Source of the DNA: Minisyncoccota bacterium
GTDB lineage: Bacteria > Patescibacteriota > Minisyncoccia > Phycocordibacterales > UBA9973
Length of the DNA: 20,926 nt
Direction of reading: 5' to 3'
NCBI GenBank assembly: GCA_018060905.1
Contig: JAGOVD010000007.1
Location: forward strand, 1-20,926
A program made the translations under genes and the position numbers. The notes under the pieces were generated by a model, which searched no databases, was not told the origin of the DNA, and worked only from the letters and a program-made list of their open reading frames with translations. This document shows, piece after piece, positions 1 through 8,319 of this stretch. Each line of letters starts with the position of its first letter. Within the stretch, counting starts at the first letter, position 1.

Positions 1-893
1 TTCACAATCTCGACATACTGCTCACCATGCTCTGCTTCGAGTGTCTCGCGCATGCTCGGACTGTAGCGATACATGAGCGAGAGGCGCATCGTGTCGAGCA
101 GGAGCTGTGCGAGAAGCATCATGTCAGTGTGATGCGCTTCGGCATGAGCAAGCGTCTTGTACGCACTATCGATATCCTTTGCAATGAGCGCGCTGTAGAG
201 CTCTTGGATCGTGGTCAGTGATGGTGCACCTGTGATCGTCTCGACGAGAGTACGTGTGATCTTTCTCCCCTTTGCCGCAGAAAATACCTTTTGCAATATC
301 GAGAGCGTATCGCGGAATGATCCATCGCCTAAAAATGCAACAAGTGCCGCACTCTCTGCATCAATAGCAAATGATTCTTTGTCTGCAATATCAGCAACCA
401 TCTTTGCGAGTATCTTTTCATTCGGCTTCCTGAATGAAAATGTCTGACACCGCGAGAGAATCGTCTCGGGTACTTTGTCGAGTTCAGTTGTCGCCAATAT
501 AAATATGACATGTGCAGGTGGCTCTTCGAGCGTCTTCAAGAGTGCGTTGAACGCATCCTTGGAGAGCATGTGCACCTCGTCGATGATGTAGACCTTGAAG
601 CGAGATGAGAATGGGAGCACACGCACCGCGGCACGAAGCTCGCGGATATCTTCGATAGACCGATTCGAAGCCGCATCGATCTCCATGATGTCTTCGGCGT
701 TGGTGCCAAGTGCCCGAGCAAAGATACGTGCAAGCGTTGTCTTGCCAGTACCACGACTACCAGTGAAGAGGTACGCGTGAGAGAAGTTTTGATTCTCTAT
801 AGAAGCCGAGAGAACCGAGACGATGTGTTCCTGTCCGAGGACGTTTTCCCAGTCTTCAGGGCGGTATTTGCGATAGAGGACCTGGTCGTGCAT
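1..893 (-). CDS. dnaX: DNA polymerase III subunit gamma/tau (5' part, runs off the left edge)
   Basis: This is the ATPase of the clamp-loader complex, which loads the sliding clamp during replication. About 297 residues are visible from the start. They show the N-terminal signature LYRKYRP, Walker A GSRGTGKT (about 45-52), Walker B DEVHML (about 105-110), sensor-1 region LATTEL and the arginine-finger motif SRC (about 147-149), followed by the lid and the start of the collar domain. The four-cysteine zinc module normally found between Walker A and the EIDAAS motif is absent: ARALG runs almost directly into EIDAASN. The start is set by the LYRKYRP family N-terminus and by a TATACT box 6 nt upstream. 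The 3' end, and so any tau domain, lies outside the window. Confidence 0.95.
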   Translation of the reverse strand, partial: MHDQVLYRKYRPEDWENVLGQEHIVSVLSASIENQNFSHAYLFTGSRGTGKTTLARIFARALGTNAEDIMEIDAASNRSIEDIRELRAAVRVLPFSSRFKVYIIDEVHMLSKDAFNALLKTLEEPPAHVIFILATTELDKVPETILSRCQTFSFRKPNEKILAKMVADIADKESFAIDAESAALVAFLGDGSFRDTLSILQKVFSAAKGRKITRTLVETITGAPSLTTIQELYSALIAKDIDSAYKTLAHAEAHHTDMMLLAQLLLDTMRLSLMYRYSPSMRETLEAEHGEQYVEIV

Positions 894-899
894 GGAGCT

Positions 900-908
900 A
901 GTATACCA
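900..908 (-). promoter_or_regulatory. Extended -10 promoter of dnaX (leaderless)
   Basis: On the minus strand TGG-TATACT is followed by 6 nt and the dnaX ATG. This places the expected transcription start on the A of the start codon. No Shine-Dalgarno sequence can exist in such a transcript. Confidence 0.7.
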
Positions 909-910
909 GA

Positions 911-940
911 ATAAAAAATCCCCGCTTTTGACAGGGGTTT
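911..940 (-). terminator. Rho-independent terminator after the small membrane protein gene
   Basis: Read on the minus strand, CCCC and GGGG arms flank a 10-nt loop, with an outer AA/TT extension across a T:T mismatch, and are followed by A and a T6 run. It lies between the 111-codon membrane gene and dnaX and would insulate dnaX. Confidence 0.55.
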
Positions 941-958
941 ATACAAAAAAGTATTTTC

Positions 959-1294
959 TCAATCACCTTCATCATAACTATAAGGAATAATTGGTTGCTC
1001 TCTATTACCTGATGTTCCGACAAATAGTAAAAGTATTAATAATCCTCCGATTAGAAAAGTAATAGTGACAGCAAAAGGGAAAAGATACAACCTCCAATCA
1101 AGTAAGGGGTTTTCTGAATACTTGAGATATTGCGGCCAACTTGAATGAGTTACCCAACCAATCAGGAAGAAGATACTATAAAACCCACTTAATCCTACTA
1201 TACTATCTGCCCTGTGTTGTATTCTTTTGAGAGTAATGTGTTTTGCGATTCTTTCCTTTGAAGTAAATTGACTATATTTCATAAAAAAGTGCAT
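959..1294 (-). CDS. Small hypothetical membrane protein with two transmembrane helices
   Basis: The 111-residue protein has two hydrophobic segments, about residues 33-50 and 69-93. The second is very hydrophobic (FLIGGLLILLLFVG). The N-terminal part is basic and the C-terminal tail is short and acidic, with DEGD at the end. I do not recognise a family. It is clearly more AT-rich than dnaX and dus on either side. A second ATG four codons in (1282) is an equally possible start. The gene lies 27 nt downstream of dus on the same strand with no hairpin between them, so it may be a read-through tail of the serS operon. It is followed by its own terminator. A TTGATT...TAAATC pair with 16-nt spacing upstream could also drive it. 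Confidence 0.6.
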   Translation of the reverse strand: MHFFMKYSQFTSKERIAKHITLKRIQHRADSIVGLSGFYSIFFLIGWVTHSSWPQYLKYSENPLLDWRLYLFPFAVTITFLIGGLLILLLFVGTSGNREQPIIPYSYDEGD

Positions 1295-1321
1295 TTTGAT
1301 TTATCAGTACCTTACCACCAA

Positions 1322-2395
1322 TCAATTTTTTGTCAAAAATTCCTCAACCCTCTGCTCTACTTCCCCACCATTCTTCGTCTCCATGAGCTGTATCCGCAAT
1401 TCTTTAGCGCCTTTGAATCCTGTGCAGTACGCTTTGAAATGTTTTTTCATAATTGCGAAGCTCTTTATGTCACCAAGGAGTTCTTCGAAAAGTTTCGTAT
1501 GTTCGACGAGTACAGTCAGTCTCTCCTTTGTTGTTATCGGATTGGTTACAGATGTAGGAGCGGTGCGCTTCGTATCAAAAAACTTCTTGAGGATGGGTAC
1601 ATTTCTAAAGATTGATTTCTGTGGCAATGCAGCGACGACTTCACGGCTCGCATCAAAAAACCACGGGTTCCCAAACAGTGCACGCCCTACCATGACGCCA
1701 TCAACACCGCTGTGTACTGCTTTTGCTCTCCCATCGGCGAGACTCGTCACATCGCCATTGCCGATGATCACCGTCTCAGGTGCGAGTTTGTCACGAAGCT
1801 CCACCACCTTTTTGAGATAGTTCCAGTTGGCAGGTACAAGCGAGAGATCTTTGCGCGTGCGCGCATGCACCGTGAGTGCGGAAATCCCCTCTGCGAGAAG
1901 CATTGGTATCCACGTATCGATTTGCACATCGCTGTACCCCACACGCGTTTTGACTGACACAGGAATGTCTTTGCCCGCTGCTACAATCCCTCGCTTGGCC
2001 GCACGGATGATTTCAAGTGCTTTCTCTGGGGCCTTCATCATTGCGGCACCTGCACCCTGTTTCTCGATAGTCTTGTCGGGGCACCCCATGTTGATATCTA
2101 TCCCATCAAAGCCGAGCTCTGCTGCAAGACGCGCTGCACCTTCCATCATGACGGGATCAGAAGAGAAAAGCTGTGCCACAATCGGTCGCTCGCCTTCGGA
2201 GTATTCCAAATCCCGCTTCAGTACAGCTCTCCCCGCACTCATGAGCCCATTTGCAGAGACAAACTCTGTCCACATAACATCGGGCTTTCCATACTTTGTA
2301 ATGAGTCGACGAAACGCTGCATCAGTCACGTCTGCCATCGGCGCCACGCAAAAAAATGGTTGTTTCTTTTTTTGTAGTTCGTTCCAAAATGTCAT
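1322..2395 (-). CDS. dus: tRNA-dihydrouridine synthase (Dus family)
   Basis: This FMN-dependent enzyme reduces uridine to dihydrouridine in the D-loop of tRNA, using NADPH. The 357-residue protein has the TIM-barrel signatures in order: APMADVTD (18-25), NMGCPD with catalytic Cys105, KTRVGY (149-154, phosphate or FMN contact), HARTRKD (177-183, where many homologues read HGRTR), and GNGDV with DGVMVGRAL (212-240). The C-terminal helical tRNA-binding domain follows. An insertion-like basic stretch near 255-285 (FRNVPILKKFF) is longer than I expect for DusB. The ATG overlaps the upstream ftsQ stop by one base (TAATG), which suggests translational coupling in the serS-ftsQ-dus operon. The exact Dus subtype cannot be settled by eye. 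Confidence 0.93.
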   Translation of the reverse strand: MTFWNELQKKKQPFFCVAPMADVTDAAFRRLITKYGKPDVMWTEFVSANGLMSAGRAVLKRDLEYSEGERPIVAQLFSSDPVMMEGAARLAAELGFDGIDINMGCPDKTIEKQGAGAAMMKAPEKALEIIRAAKRGIVAAGKDIPVSVKTRVGYSDVQIDTWIPMLLAEGISALTVHARTRKDLSLVPANWNYLKKVVELRDKLAPETVIIGNGDVTSLADGRAKAVHSGVDGVMVGRALFGNPWFFDASREVVAALPQKSIFRNVPILKKFFDTKRTAPTSVTNPITTKERLTVLVEHTKLFEELLGDIKSFAIMKKHFKAYCTGFKGAKELRIQLMETKNGGEVEQRVEEFLTKN

Positions 2396-3222
2396 TACTG
2401 GAATTTATACACGACTTTGTTCGAAAAGCGAAGGTCGAGATACTCGAGAACTTGGGTCTGGTCGTGGTACATCTTTTTGAGGGGATCGGTGCGAAGGCCA
2501 CTATAGAGCACATCAAGCGCAGCGAGTACATCACGGTTCGGATCAAACAATATCGTTGCGCGTGTACCGCGGTGAGAAAAAACAACGGTCGTCTTGCGGT
2601 CAGTATCAAAATGAAACTCTATTGGATCAATATCGATTGCCTCAAGGTGGGTAGCAATCGTACGCATCGTTGCGAGCTGTTCTGCTGTTATCGGATAAAA
2701 GGGATACGGCTGGCGTTCAGCGCCATAGAGCTTCACGTATGCGCTGCCAGAAAAATACGGCGCATCAGCAAACACGGTACCAGTCTCATCCATAAACGAA
2801 CACACGTCCTCGCTATCACACCACAGGTATGCCCCAGGGTATTCTGTTACCGCTACGCTAAGCGAGCGCATAGAATCGCGCTTCACGTCTACCTCTTTGA
2901 ACCGAGGAAATCGATCACTAATGCGCGCAGTAATCTTTTTGGGTGAGGCGAGCAAGATACTACTCTTCGGGAGTACGAACAAATACGTTCCTTCGAGTTC
3001 TCCGAGCACAAACTGCGAAACGTCAATCGGATCAGCAACATTGGTCCCTGTTACCGTCACAGTGCGTATCTGGAATTGAGGTACTCGAATCAAAAACACA
3101 CCTCCGACAATCAGGAGTACCCCTCCTATACTCAACATTATCCGCTTCCACGGAAATCGTTTTTTGGAAACAGTGTTCGTATCCTGTTTCAGTACCTTTT
3201 CATGATACGTGCGCTCATACAT
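2395..3222 (-). CDS. ftsQ: FtsQ/DivIB-type cell division protein (POTRA domain)
   Basis: The 275-residue protein has the FtsQ topology: a short basic cytoplasmic N-terminus, one membrane helix (about 28-46, IMLSIGGVLLIVGGVFLI), then a predicted extracytoplasmic POTRA domain (about 50-118). The POTRA part carries the typical QIRTVTVTG strand and a second half ending in VDVKRDSMRSLSVAVTEYP, which resembles the family's VxxVxVxRxWPxTLxIxVxE pattern. In the family this protein joins FtsB and FtsL to recruit septal peptidoglycan synthesis. It begins 2 nt after the serS stop, and its own stop overlaps the dus start, so it is the middle gene of an operon. The cysteine pair in WCDSEDVC is unusual and could form a disulfide. 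Sequence identity to characterised FtsQ is low, so the name rests on topology and the POTRA pattern. Confidence 0.72.
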   Translation of the reverse strand: MYERTYHEKVLKQDTNTVSKKRFPWKRIMLSIGGVLLIVGGVFLIRVPQFQIRTVTVTGTNVADPIDVSQFVLGELEGTYLFVLPKSSILLASPKKITARISDRFPRFKEVDVKRDSMRSLSVAVTEYPGAYLWCDSEDVCSFMDETGTVFADAPYFSGSAYVKLYGAERQPYPFYPITAEQLATMRTIATHLEAIDIDPIEFHFDTDRKTTVVFSHRGTRATILFDPNRDVLAALDVLYSGLRTDPLKKMYHDQTQVLEYLDLRFSNKVVYKFQ

Positions 3223-3224
3223 AG

Positions 3225-4490
3225 TTACCCGAGATAGTCTTTACCGATATATGGTTTGAGTACGTCAGGAACTCTGATGCGACCATCTGCTTCTTGGAAG
3301 TTTTCGATGATTGCGGGAATGATGCGCGACGGTGTAGCAACGAGCGTGTTGTTGAGCGAGTGTGCGTAACGAAGTTTGCCTTCCGCGTCTTTGTAGCGAA
3401 TGTTGAGTCGTCGTGTTTGAAAATCATGGAAGTATGATGCGGAGTGTGTCTCACGGAATTTCTGCTGTGACGGCATCCAGACTTCGATATCGTATTTCTT
3501 GACCTGTCCGAGCCCGAGATCTCCCCCACAGTTGATGACGATATGATAGTGCAATCCCATTGCCTGCAAGAGTTCTTCCACGTTGTTGGTAATTTCTTCG
3601 TGGAGTGCAACTGACGTCTCATGATTTGCTTCACAAAGGACGACCTGCTCAAGTTTGTAAAATTCATGGACACGGATGAGACCTTTGACGTCTTTGCCAT
3701 GACTCCCCGCCTCACGGCGAAAACACGGAGAGAATGCGACATACTTTTTAGGGAGATCGCTCAGCGCGAGCACTTCATCAGAATGGTATGACATCGTCGC
3801 GACTTCAGCGGTGCCTGCAAGGTAGTCATCATCTTGTGTCTTATACAAATCTTCTTCTCCTTGAGGTAGGTATCCTGTGCCATAGAGTGTCTGCTTGTTC
3901 ACGAGTGAGGGTACAACAATCGGTGCAAATCCTTTTGCCGTGATTGCCTGCATAAAATATTGCCAAAGTGCAAACTGGAGGAGGACTGCATCACCCTTCA
4001 AGAAATATCCACGAAATCCTGCAACCTTGGTCCCCCGATCAAAGTCCACCATGTCACGAGCTTCCATAAGCGCAACATGATCTTTGACATCGAAATCAAA
4101 TACCGGCTTCTCTCCCCAGACACGGTGTTCAAGATTTTCTTCATCGCTTACACCTTCAGGGACGGACATGTCAGGGACGTTCGGTACTTGGAGCATAAGG
4201 AGTTGCCATTCCTTCATGACTGTTTTTGCTTCTTCTTCAGCGGCTTGTACTTTTTCTTTGAGTGGTTTCAAGTCCTCGATGAGTTTCGCACGAACTGCTT
4301 GATCGGTTGCCTTAGGGATTTCATCAGAGAGGGTGTTCTGCTCAGTGCGAAGCATTTCAAATGTCTTTTGCGCAGTCGCACGCTTCTCTTCGAGTGCAAG
4401 GAGGTCATCCACGTTAAACGAGAGATGCTTTTTGCGCACTGCTTCTTTGATGAGATCAGGGTTTTCCTTGATGAATTTGATGTCGAGCAT
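3225..4490 (-). CDS. serS: Seryl-tRNA synthetase
   Basis: This class II aminoacyl-tRNA synthetase charges tRNA-Ser with serine. The 421-residue length is normal for bacterial SerRS. The N-terminal 100 residues form the tRNA-binding antiparallel coiled coil, beginning MLDIKFIKENPD. The catalytic core has motif 2 FRREAGSHGKD followed by GLIRVHEFYKLEQ, and motif 3 is in SRIIPAIIENFQ near the C-terminus. The Ser-binding TAEV element appears as AGTAEVATM. The familiar motif-3 stretch NGSGLAVGR is replaced by NNTLVATPSR, as in many divergent SerRS. It is the first gene of serS-ftsQ-dus. A TGG-TACTAT box sits 6 nt before the ATG; the GAGG just upstream resembles a Shine-Dalgarno site, but it would fall before the predicted +1. 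Confidence 0.96.
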   Translation of the reverse strand: MLDIKFIKENPDLIKEAVRKKHLSFNVDDLLALEEKRATAQKTFEMLRTEQNTLSDEIPKATDQAVRAKLIEDLKPLKEKVQAAEEEAKTVMKEWQLLMLQVPNVPDMSVPEGVSDEENLEHRVWGEKPVFDFDVKDHVALMEARDMVDFDRGTKVAGFRGYFLKGDAVLLQFALWQYFMQAITAKGFAPIVVPSLVNKQTLYGTGYLPQGEEDLYKTQDDDYLAGTAEVATMSYHSDEVLALSDLPKKYVAFSPCFRREAGSHGKDVKGLIRVHEFYKLEQVVLCEANHETSVALHEEITNNVEELLQAMGLHYHIVINCGGDLGLGQVKKYDIEVWMPSQQKFRETHSASYFHDFQTRRLNIRYKDAEGKLRYAHSLNNTLVATPSRIIPAIIENFQEADGRIRVPDVLKPYIGKDYLG

Positions 4491-4496
4491 AGCCTC

Positions 4497-4505
4497 ATAG
4501 TACCA
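4497..4505 (-). promoter_or_regulatory. Extended -10 promoter of serS (leaderless)
   Basis: On the minus strand TGG-TACTAT lies 6 nt before the serS ATG. It is back to back with the dprA -10 box, with only 9 bp between the two hexamers. Confidence 0.7.
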
Positions 4506-4508
4506 AAA

Positions 4509-4517
4509 TGCTACAAT
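4509..4517 (+). promoter_or_regulatory. Extended -10 promoter of dprA (leaderless)
   Basis: TGC-TACAAT is followed by 6 nt and the dprA ATG at 4524. No -35 match is seen at 16-18 nt spacing, so recognition would rely on the TGn extension. Confidence 0.7.
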
Positions 4518-4523
4518 TATTCA

Positions 4524-5393
4524 ATGGAACGGTTTCCAATCACAGTGATTGACCCTCTCGAAGTATTCCCGCAACTTGCAGAAATACCTCAACCACCCAA
4601 GTCGCTTTCTATGCGAGGATCACTTGATCGCACTCGTGGTACCAAGTTCGTCACCGTTGTTGGCTCGCGCGCGTACAGTAGCTACGGCAAACATGCGTGC
4701 GAGTCACTCATCCGTGGTCTTGCCGGCTACCCCATCACCATCGTCTCAGGACTTGCCATCGGCATGGATTCGATTGCACACAGAGCCGCGCTCGATGTAG
4801 GACTCCCAACAATTGCATTCCCTGGATCAGGACTTGATTGGAATGTGATTCACCCTGCACAACACCGAGGACTCGCCGAAGAAATTCTCGCAGCCGGTGG
4901 CGCACTCATCTCTGAATTCCCGGACAACACCCGAGGCGCAATCTGGACATTCCCTCGTCGCAATCGCCTCAAAGCGGGGCTTTCTGATATGGTCATCATC
5001 ATCGAAGCCGAAGAAAAGTCGGGCACGCTCATAACTGCACGCCTCGGCACTGAGTACAACAAAATCGTCGGTGCGATCCCTGGACCAATCACGTCCCCCA
5101 CATCCAAGGGCACGAACTGGCTTCTGCGTCTCGGCGCAACCCCTATCACTGAGAGCGCCGACATCCTCCAAGAACTCGGTCTTGCCGAGAAGTTGACCGG
5201 TGACATCTCCGAATACCTCATGCTCAACGCCGAGGAAGAACGCGTCCTTGCTGCACTCAACGCCCCAAAAACCAAAGAACAACTCATGACGGAGCTTGAC
5301 CTCGATCCGGTCACTGCCAACGTCCTCTTCTCCACGCTCGAGATCAAGGGTGCCATCCGAGAAACCCTCGGCTTCGTCGAACGTATTGTGTAA
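4524..5393 (+). CDS. dprA: DNA-processing protein DprA (Smf)
   Basis: DprA binds single-stranded DNA taken up by the cell and loads RecA onto it during natural transformation. The 289-residue protein has the Rossmann-like core: VVGSRAYSSYG (about 46-55), VSGLAIGMDSIAH (about 74-86), FPGSGLDWNVIHP, the FPRRNR motif, and SGTLITAR. A C-terminal winged-helix-like domain follows (about 230-289). The N-terminal SAM-like domain of longer homologues is absent. The reading frame stays open far upstream, across the antisense of serS, but the ATG at 4524 is chosen because the protein starts there with a normal N-terminus and an extended -10 box sits 6 nt before it. CPR bacteria often keep dprA together with com and type IV pilus genes, but none are in this window. 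Confidence 0.95.
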   Translation: MERFPITVIDPLEVFPQLAEIPQPPKSLSMRGSLDRTRGTKFVTVVGSRAYSSYGKHACESLIRGLAGYPITIVSGLAIGMDSIAHRAALDVGLPTIAFPGSGLDWNVIHPAQHRGLAEEILAAGGALISEFPDNTRGAIWTFPRRNRLKAGLSDMVIIIEAEEKSGTLITARLGTEYNKIVGAIPGPITSPTSKGTNWLLRLGATPITESADILQELGLAEKLTGDISEYLMLNAEEERVLAALNAPKTKEQLMTELDLDPVTANVLFSTLEIKGAIRETLGFVERIV

Positions 5394-5406
5394 AGGAAGG
5401 TTTGGG

Positions 5407-5412
5407 TATAGA
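5407..5412 (+). promoter_or_regulatory. Possible -10 box for the HhH-domain gene
   Basis: TATAGA lies 21 nt before the ATG at 5434, implying a leader of about 15 nt. There is no convincing -35 and no Shine-Dalgarno site. Confidence 0.35.
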
Positions 5413-5433
5413 CTCAAGAAAAACCTTAACCAT

Positions 5434-5943
5434 ATGACTGTTCCAATTTGTAAAAAGGTAGGGTCTTTTCATGACAACTGTGAAAAGAAAACTCTTCCCG
5501 CGCTATGTGATGCTCATATTCCACTGTCGTTTATTAAAAAAATCTCCTCGGGGACAATAGATCGACTCAAACAATCTGCAAACATACGGACGCTTGAAGA
5601 ACTCTATCTCGTCAAAGAAGACGTGATCCGAGATGTAATTTCTAATCGTAAAATACTTCAGGAAATATTTGATCTTCGCGAGCAAATCCACAAAATGGTA
5701 CGCTTGGCAAAGTATCGTAATATTCTCCTTTTTGAAAAAAGAGCTTGCGGCAGTAACATTAAGATGAAGCCGAACCAGCGCGCACAACTGATTGGAGTTG
5801 CGATCTTTGCCAATCTTTGCAAAGATGTGCTCGAAGTGATTTCCTACACCTTACAGACTGATACACAAATATTCAGAGAAAAGGCTCTGATTAAAAAACT
5901 TGTAGGAATCTCTAATCAATCTATTAAAAAACAAAGAGCGTAA
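5434..5943 (+). CDS. Hypothetical protein with an RNA polymerase alpha-CTD-like helix-hairpin-helix segment
   Basis: The 169-residue protein is soluble and mostly helical. Residues about 31-82 resemble the RNA polymerase alpha C-terminal domain fold: TIDRLKQSANIRTLEELYLV aligns with the NCLKxANIxTIGDL helix pair of alpha-CTD, and SNRKILQEI with the GxKSLxEI helix. The glycine before the second part is replaced by Asn, so the resemblance is partial. The N-terminus has three cysteines in its first 25 residues. The C-terminus is basic. The start at 5434 is chosen over an in-frame ATG inside dprA because the upstream extension would be an out-of-frame reading of dprA. It is AT-rich compared with dprA and topA and is closed by a strong terminator. 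The function is unknown. A DNA- or RNA-binding role is only inferred. Confidence 0.65.
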   Translation: MTVPICKKVGSFHDNCEKKTLPALCDAHIPLSFIKKISSGTIDRLKQSANIRTLEELYLVKEDVIRDVISNRKILQEIFDLREQIHKMVRLAKYRNILLFEKRACGSNIKMKPNQRAQLIGVAIFANLCKDVLEVISYTLQTDTQIFREKALIKKLVGISNQSIKKQRA

Positions 5944-5958
5944 ATACGGAACAATTGG

Positions 5959-5988
5959 AGTCACTATCCCCGTGGTAGTGACTTTTTA
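5959..5988 (+). terminator. Rho-independent terminator
   Basis: AGTCACTA pairs with TAGTGACT (8 bp) around a 9-nt loop and is followed by a T5 run. It ends the unit of the HhH-domain gene and insulates topA. Confidence 0.85.
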
Positions 5989-6009
5989 TTTGCTAAATAT
6001 TTCCCTACG

Positions 6010-6018
6010 TGGTACTAC
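6010..6018 (+). promoter_or_regulatory. Extended -10 promoter of topA
   Basis: TGG-TACTAC lies 12 nt before the topA ATG, which predicts a leader of only about 6 nt. Confidence 0.5.
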
Positions 6019-6030
6019 TGCATCTATTGT

Positions 6031-8319
6031 ATGAAATTATTAATCGTTGAATCCCCCTCAAAAGCAAAGACGATCGAGAAGTATCTCGATGGCGCATACA
6101 CCGTCCGCGCATCAGTTGGCCACATCAGAGATTTGCCCAAATCCAACAAAAAGGCCATCGACATCGAGGGTGGCTTCATCCCGCACTATGAGATCAGTAA
6201 GGGCAAGGAGCACGTCGTCGATGAGCTTCGCTCCCTTGCGCACAAGGCACATGACATCGTGCTCGCAACCGACCCGGACCGTGAAGGAGAAGCAATCGCC
6301 TGGCACATCGAAGAGTTGCTGAAGCAAGACAAAAAGGTCAAAGCTCCCATCTCTCGCGTCACCTTTAATGAAATCACCAAAGAAGCTATCACCGAGGCAC
6401 TCACGCACCCACGCGATGTGGATACGAACCTCCGCAAAGCCCAAGAAGCTCGTCGCGTCCTTGATCGTCTCGTCGGCTACGACCTCTCCGGTATCATCTG
6501 GAAAAAGGTGCGCTATGGACTCTCTGCTGGTCGCGTCCAGTCCCCTGCACTTCGCATCCTCGTTGAACGCGAACGAGAAATCAATGCATTCATCCCCGAG
6601 ACGTATTGGACGCTCGTCGGAAATTTTAATACTCAAAAAAAAGTACCGATTGCATTGACCTGTACAGAGGAACCTCGTGAAAGAAAAGAAGTTGAACGCA
6701 TTCTCTCTATCGGTCGCAGTGAGACATGGAAGGTCAAAGAAATAAAAGAGAGTGAACAAAAACGCTCTCCCCGTGCACCGTTTACTACCTCCACACTCCA
6801 ACAAGCAGCGAGCTCACGGCTTGGTTTTTCACCATCGCGCACCATGCAAGTCGCACAAAAGCTCTACGAAGCTGGGCACATCTCCTACATGCGTACTGAT
6901 TCAACGACACTCTCTGCAGTCGCCATCACTGCAATCGCAGGGATTGTTGAAAAAAAGTACGGCAAAGAATACCTCGAAGTCCGCACGTACAAGACCAAGG
7001 CAAAAAATGCACAAGAAGCGCACGAAGCAATCCGCCCAACCCATGTTGAAAAGATAAGTGCTGGAAATAATGAAGAGCAAAAGCGACTGTACACACTCAT
7101 CTGGGAACGAACCGTCGCTTCCCAAATGGCAGATGCAAAACTTTTGAAGACACGCATCGTTGCAAATGTGACTTCAGATTCGATACCAGATTTCACAACA
7201 ACCGGCAGCCAAGTCCTCTTTCCGGGATGGCTCGTCGCTGACCCTGATGCACGCGGTGAAGACGTAGAACTCCCCGCAGTTACCGAAGGTGAGACACTCA
7301 GTCTCATCGACCTCGTTGATACTGAAAAACAAACCGAACCACCAAACCGATACTCAGAGGCAGGACTCGTCAAAGAACTCGAGGCGCGTGGCATCGGTCG
7401 TCCATCTACCTATGCTGCCATCATCCGCACGATCGAAGAGCGTGGGTACATCGAAAAACTTGGTCGCTCATTAAAACCAACTGACACCGGCGACGTCGTT
7501 TCAACATTCCTCGAACAAAATTTCATGGAATACATTTCCGATACCTTTACTGCCGAAATGGAAAATGAACTCGATGAGATTGCAAGTGGTGATCGCGACT
7601 ACGTAAAGACACTCAAAGATTTCTATGGACCATTTTCAAAAGAAGTAAAAGAGAAAGACAAGCTCGACAAGGCAACTGTCCTCGAAGTTGCTGATGCCAA
7701 ATTTAAATGCCCCAAGTGTGGCTCAGGCATGCTCGTCAAACTCGGCCGCGGCGGCAAATTCCTCTCCTGTGACCGATACCCAGACTGTGACGGCGCACTC
7801 ATGCTCGACGGCACTGAGATCAAAAAAGATGAGCCCGTTGGGATTGACCCCGAAACAAACCTCCCAATCTTTGTCCTCATCGGACGCTTCGGCCCGTATG
7901 TCCAGCTCGGCGAACGCGCTGCGAAAAAAGTAGTAACCAAAGCTGCCCGAGATGCCAATGGTAAATTGATCAAAAAAACTCCTGAAGAAAAACTCGCCGC
8001 AAAAGAAGCCAAGGCAAAGGAGAAAGCGATGGCGAAGCCCAAGATGGCGAGTATCCCCAAAGATGTTGATCCAAGCACGGTCACCCTGGCTATGGCGCTC
8101 CACTACCTTGCCCTCCCGCGCATCCTCGGCACGCACCCTGCTGATGGCAAGGATATCATCGCCAACATCGGCCGCTTTGGTCCGTACGTCGGTCATGAGC
8201 GCAACTTCCGCTCAATCAAGAAACCGCTTGATCCGTATACCATCACCCTCGATCAAGCACTCGACCTCCTCGCACAAGAAAAGAAGCCACGAGGATTTCA
8301 AAAGAAAAAGAAGGAATAG
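6031..8319 (+). CDS. topA: DNA topoisomerase I (type IA)
   Basis: This enzyme relaxes negative supercoils through a transient 5'-phosphotyrosine link. In the 762-residue protein the Toprim domain starts at residue 3 (LLIVESPSKAKTIEKYL), with the metal-binding DPDREGE at 81-87. The catalytic tyrosine is Tyr286 in SYMRTD, and GIGRPSTYA follows in the central domain. One zinc ribbon lies about residues 560-590 (CPKCGSGML...CDRYPDCDG). It is followed by two TopA C-terminal repeats marked by GRFGPYV, separated by a long Lys/Ala/Glu-rich linker (about 630-680). Escherichia coli TopA is 865 residues with more zinc ribbons, so this is a compact version. The hairpin just after the stop is oriented for the opposite strand, so topA has no clear terminator of its own. 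Confidence 0.97.
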   Translation: MKLLIVESPSKAKTIEKYLDGAYTVRASVGHIRDLPKSNKKAIDIEGGFIPHYEISKGKEHVVDELRSLAHKAHDIVLATDPDREGEAIAWHIEELLKQDKKVKAPISRVTFNEITKEAITEALTHPRDVDTNLRKAQEARRVLDRLVGYDLSGIIWKKVRYGLSAGRVQSPALRILVEREREINAFIPETYWTLVGNFNTQKKVPIALTCTEEPRERKEVERILSIGRSETWKVKEIKESEQKRSPRAPFTTSTLQQAASSRLGFSPSRTMQVAQKLYEAGHISYMRTDSTTLSAVAITAIAGIVEKKYGKEYLEVRTYKTKAKNAQEAHEAIRPTHVEKISAGNNEEQKRLYTLIWERTVASQMADAKLLKTRIVANVTSDSIPDFTTTGSQVLFPGWLVADPDARGEDVELPAVTEGETLSLIDLVDTEKQTEPPNRYSEAGLVKELEARGIGRPSTYAAIIRTIEERGYIEKLGRSLKPTDTGDVVSTFLEQNFMEYISDTFTAEMENELDEIASGDRDYVKTLKDFYGPFSKEVKEKDKLDKATVLEVADAKFKCPKCGSGMLVKLGRGGKFLSCDRYPDCDGALMLDGTEIKKDEPVGIDPETNLPIFVLIGRFGPYVQLGERAAKKVVTKAARDANGKLIKKTPEEKLAAKEAKAKEKAMAKPKMASIPKDVDPSTVTLAMALHYLALPRILGTHPADGKDIIANIGRFGPYVGHERNFRSIKKPLDPYTITLDQALDLLAQEKKPRGFQKKKKE

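Noticed and set aside
2356..2946. 196-codon plus-strand frame
   Set aside because: It is the shadow of ftsQ and dus, with odd residue composition and no promoter of its own.
3960..4523. Upstream extension of the dprA frame (about 188 codons open before the chosen ATG)
   Set aside because: It is the antisense of serS. The DprA N-terminus and the -10 box 6 nt upstream fix the start at 4524.
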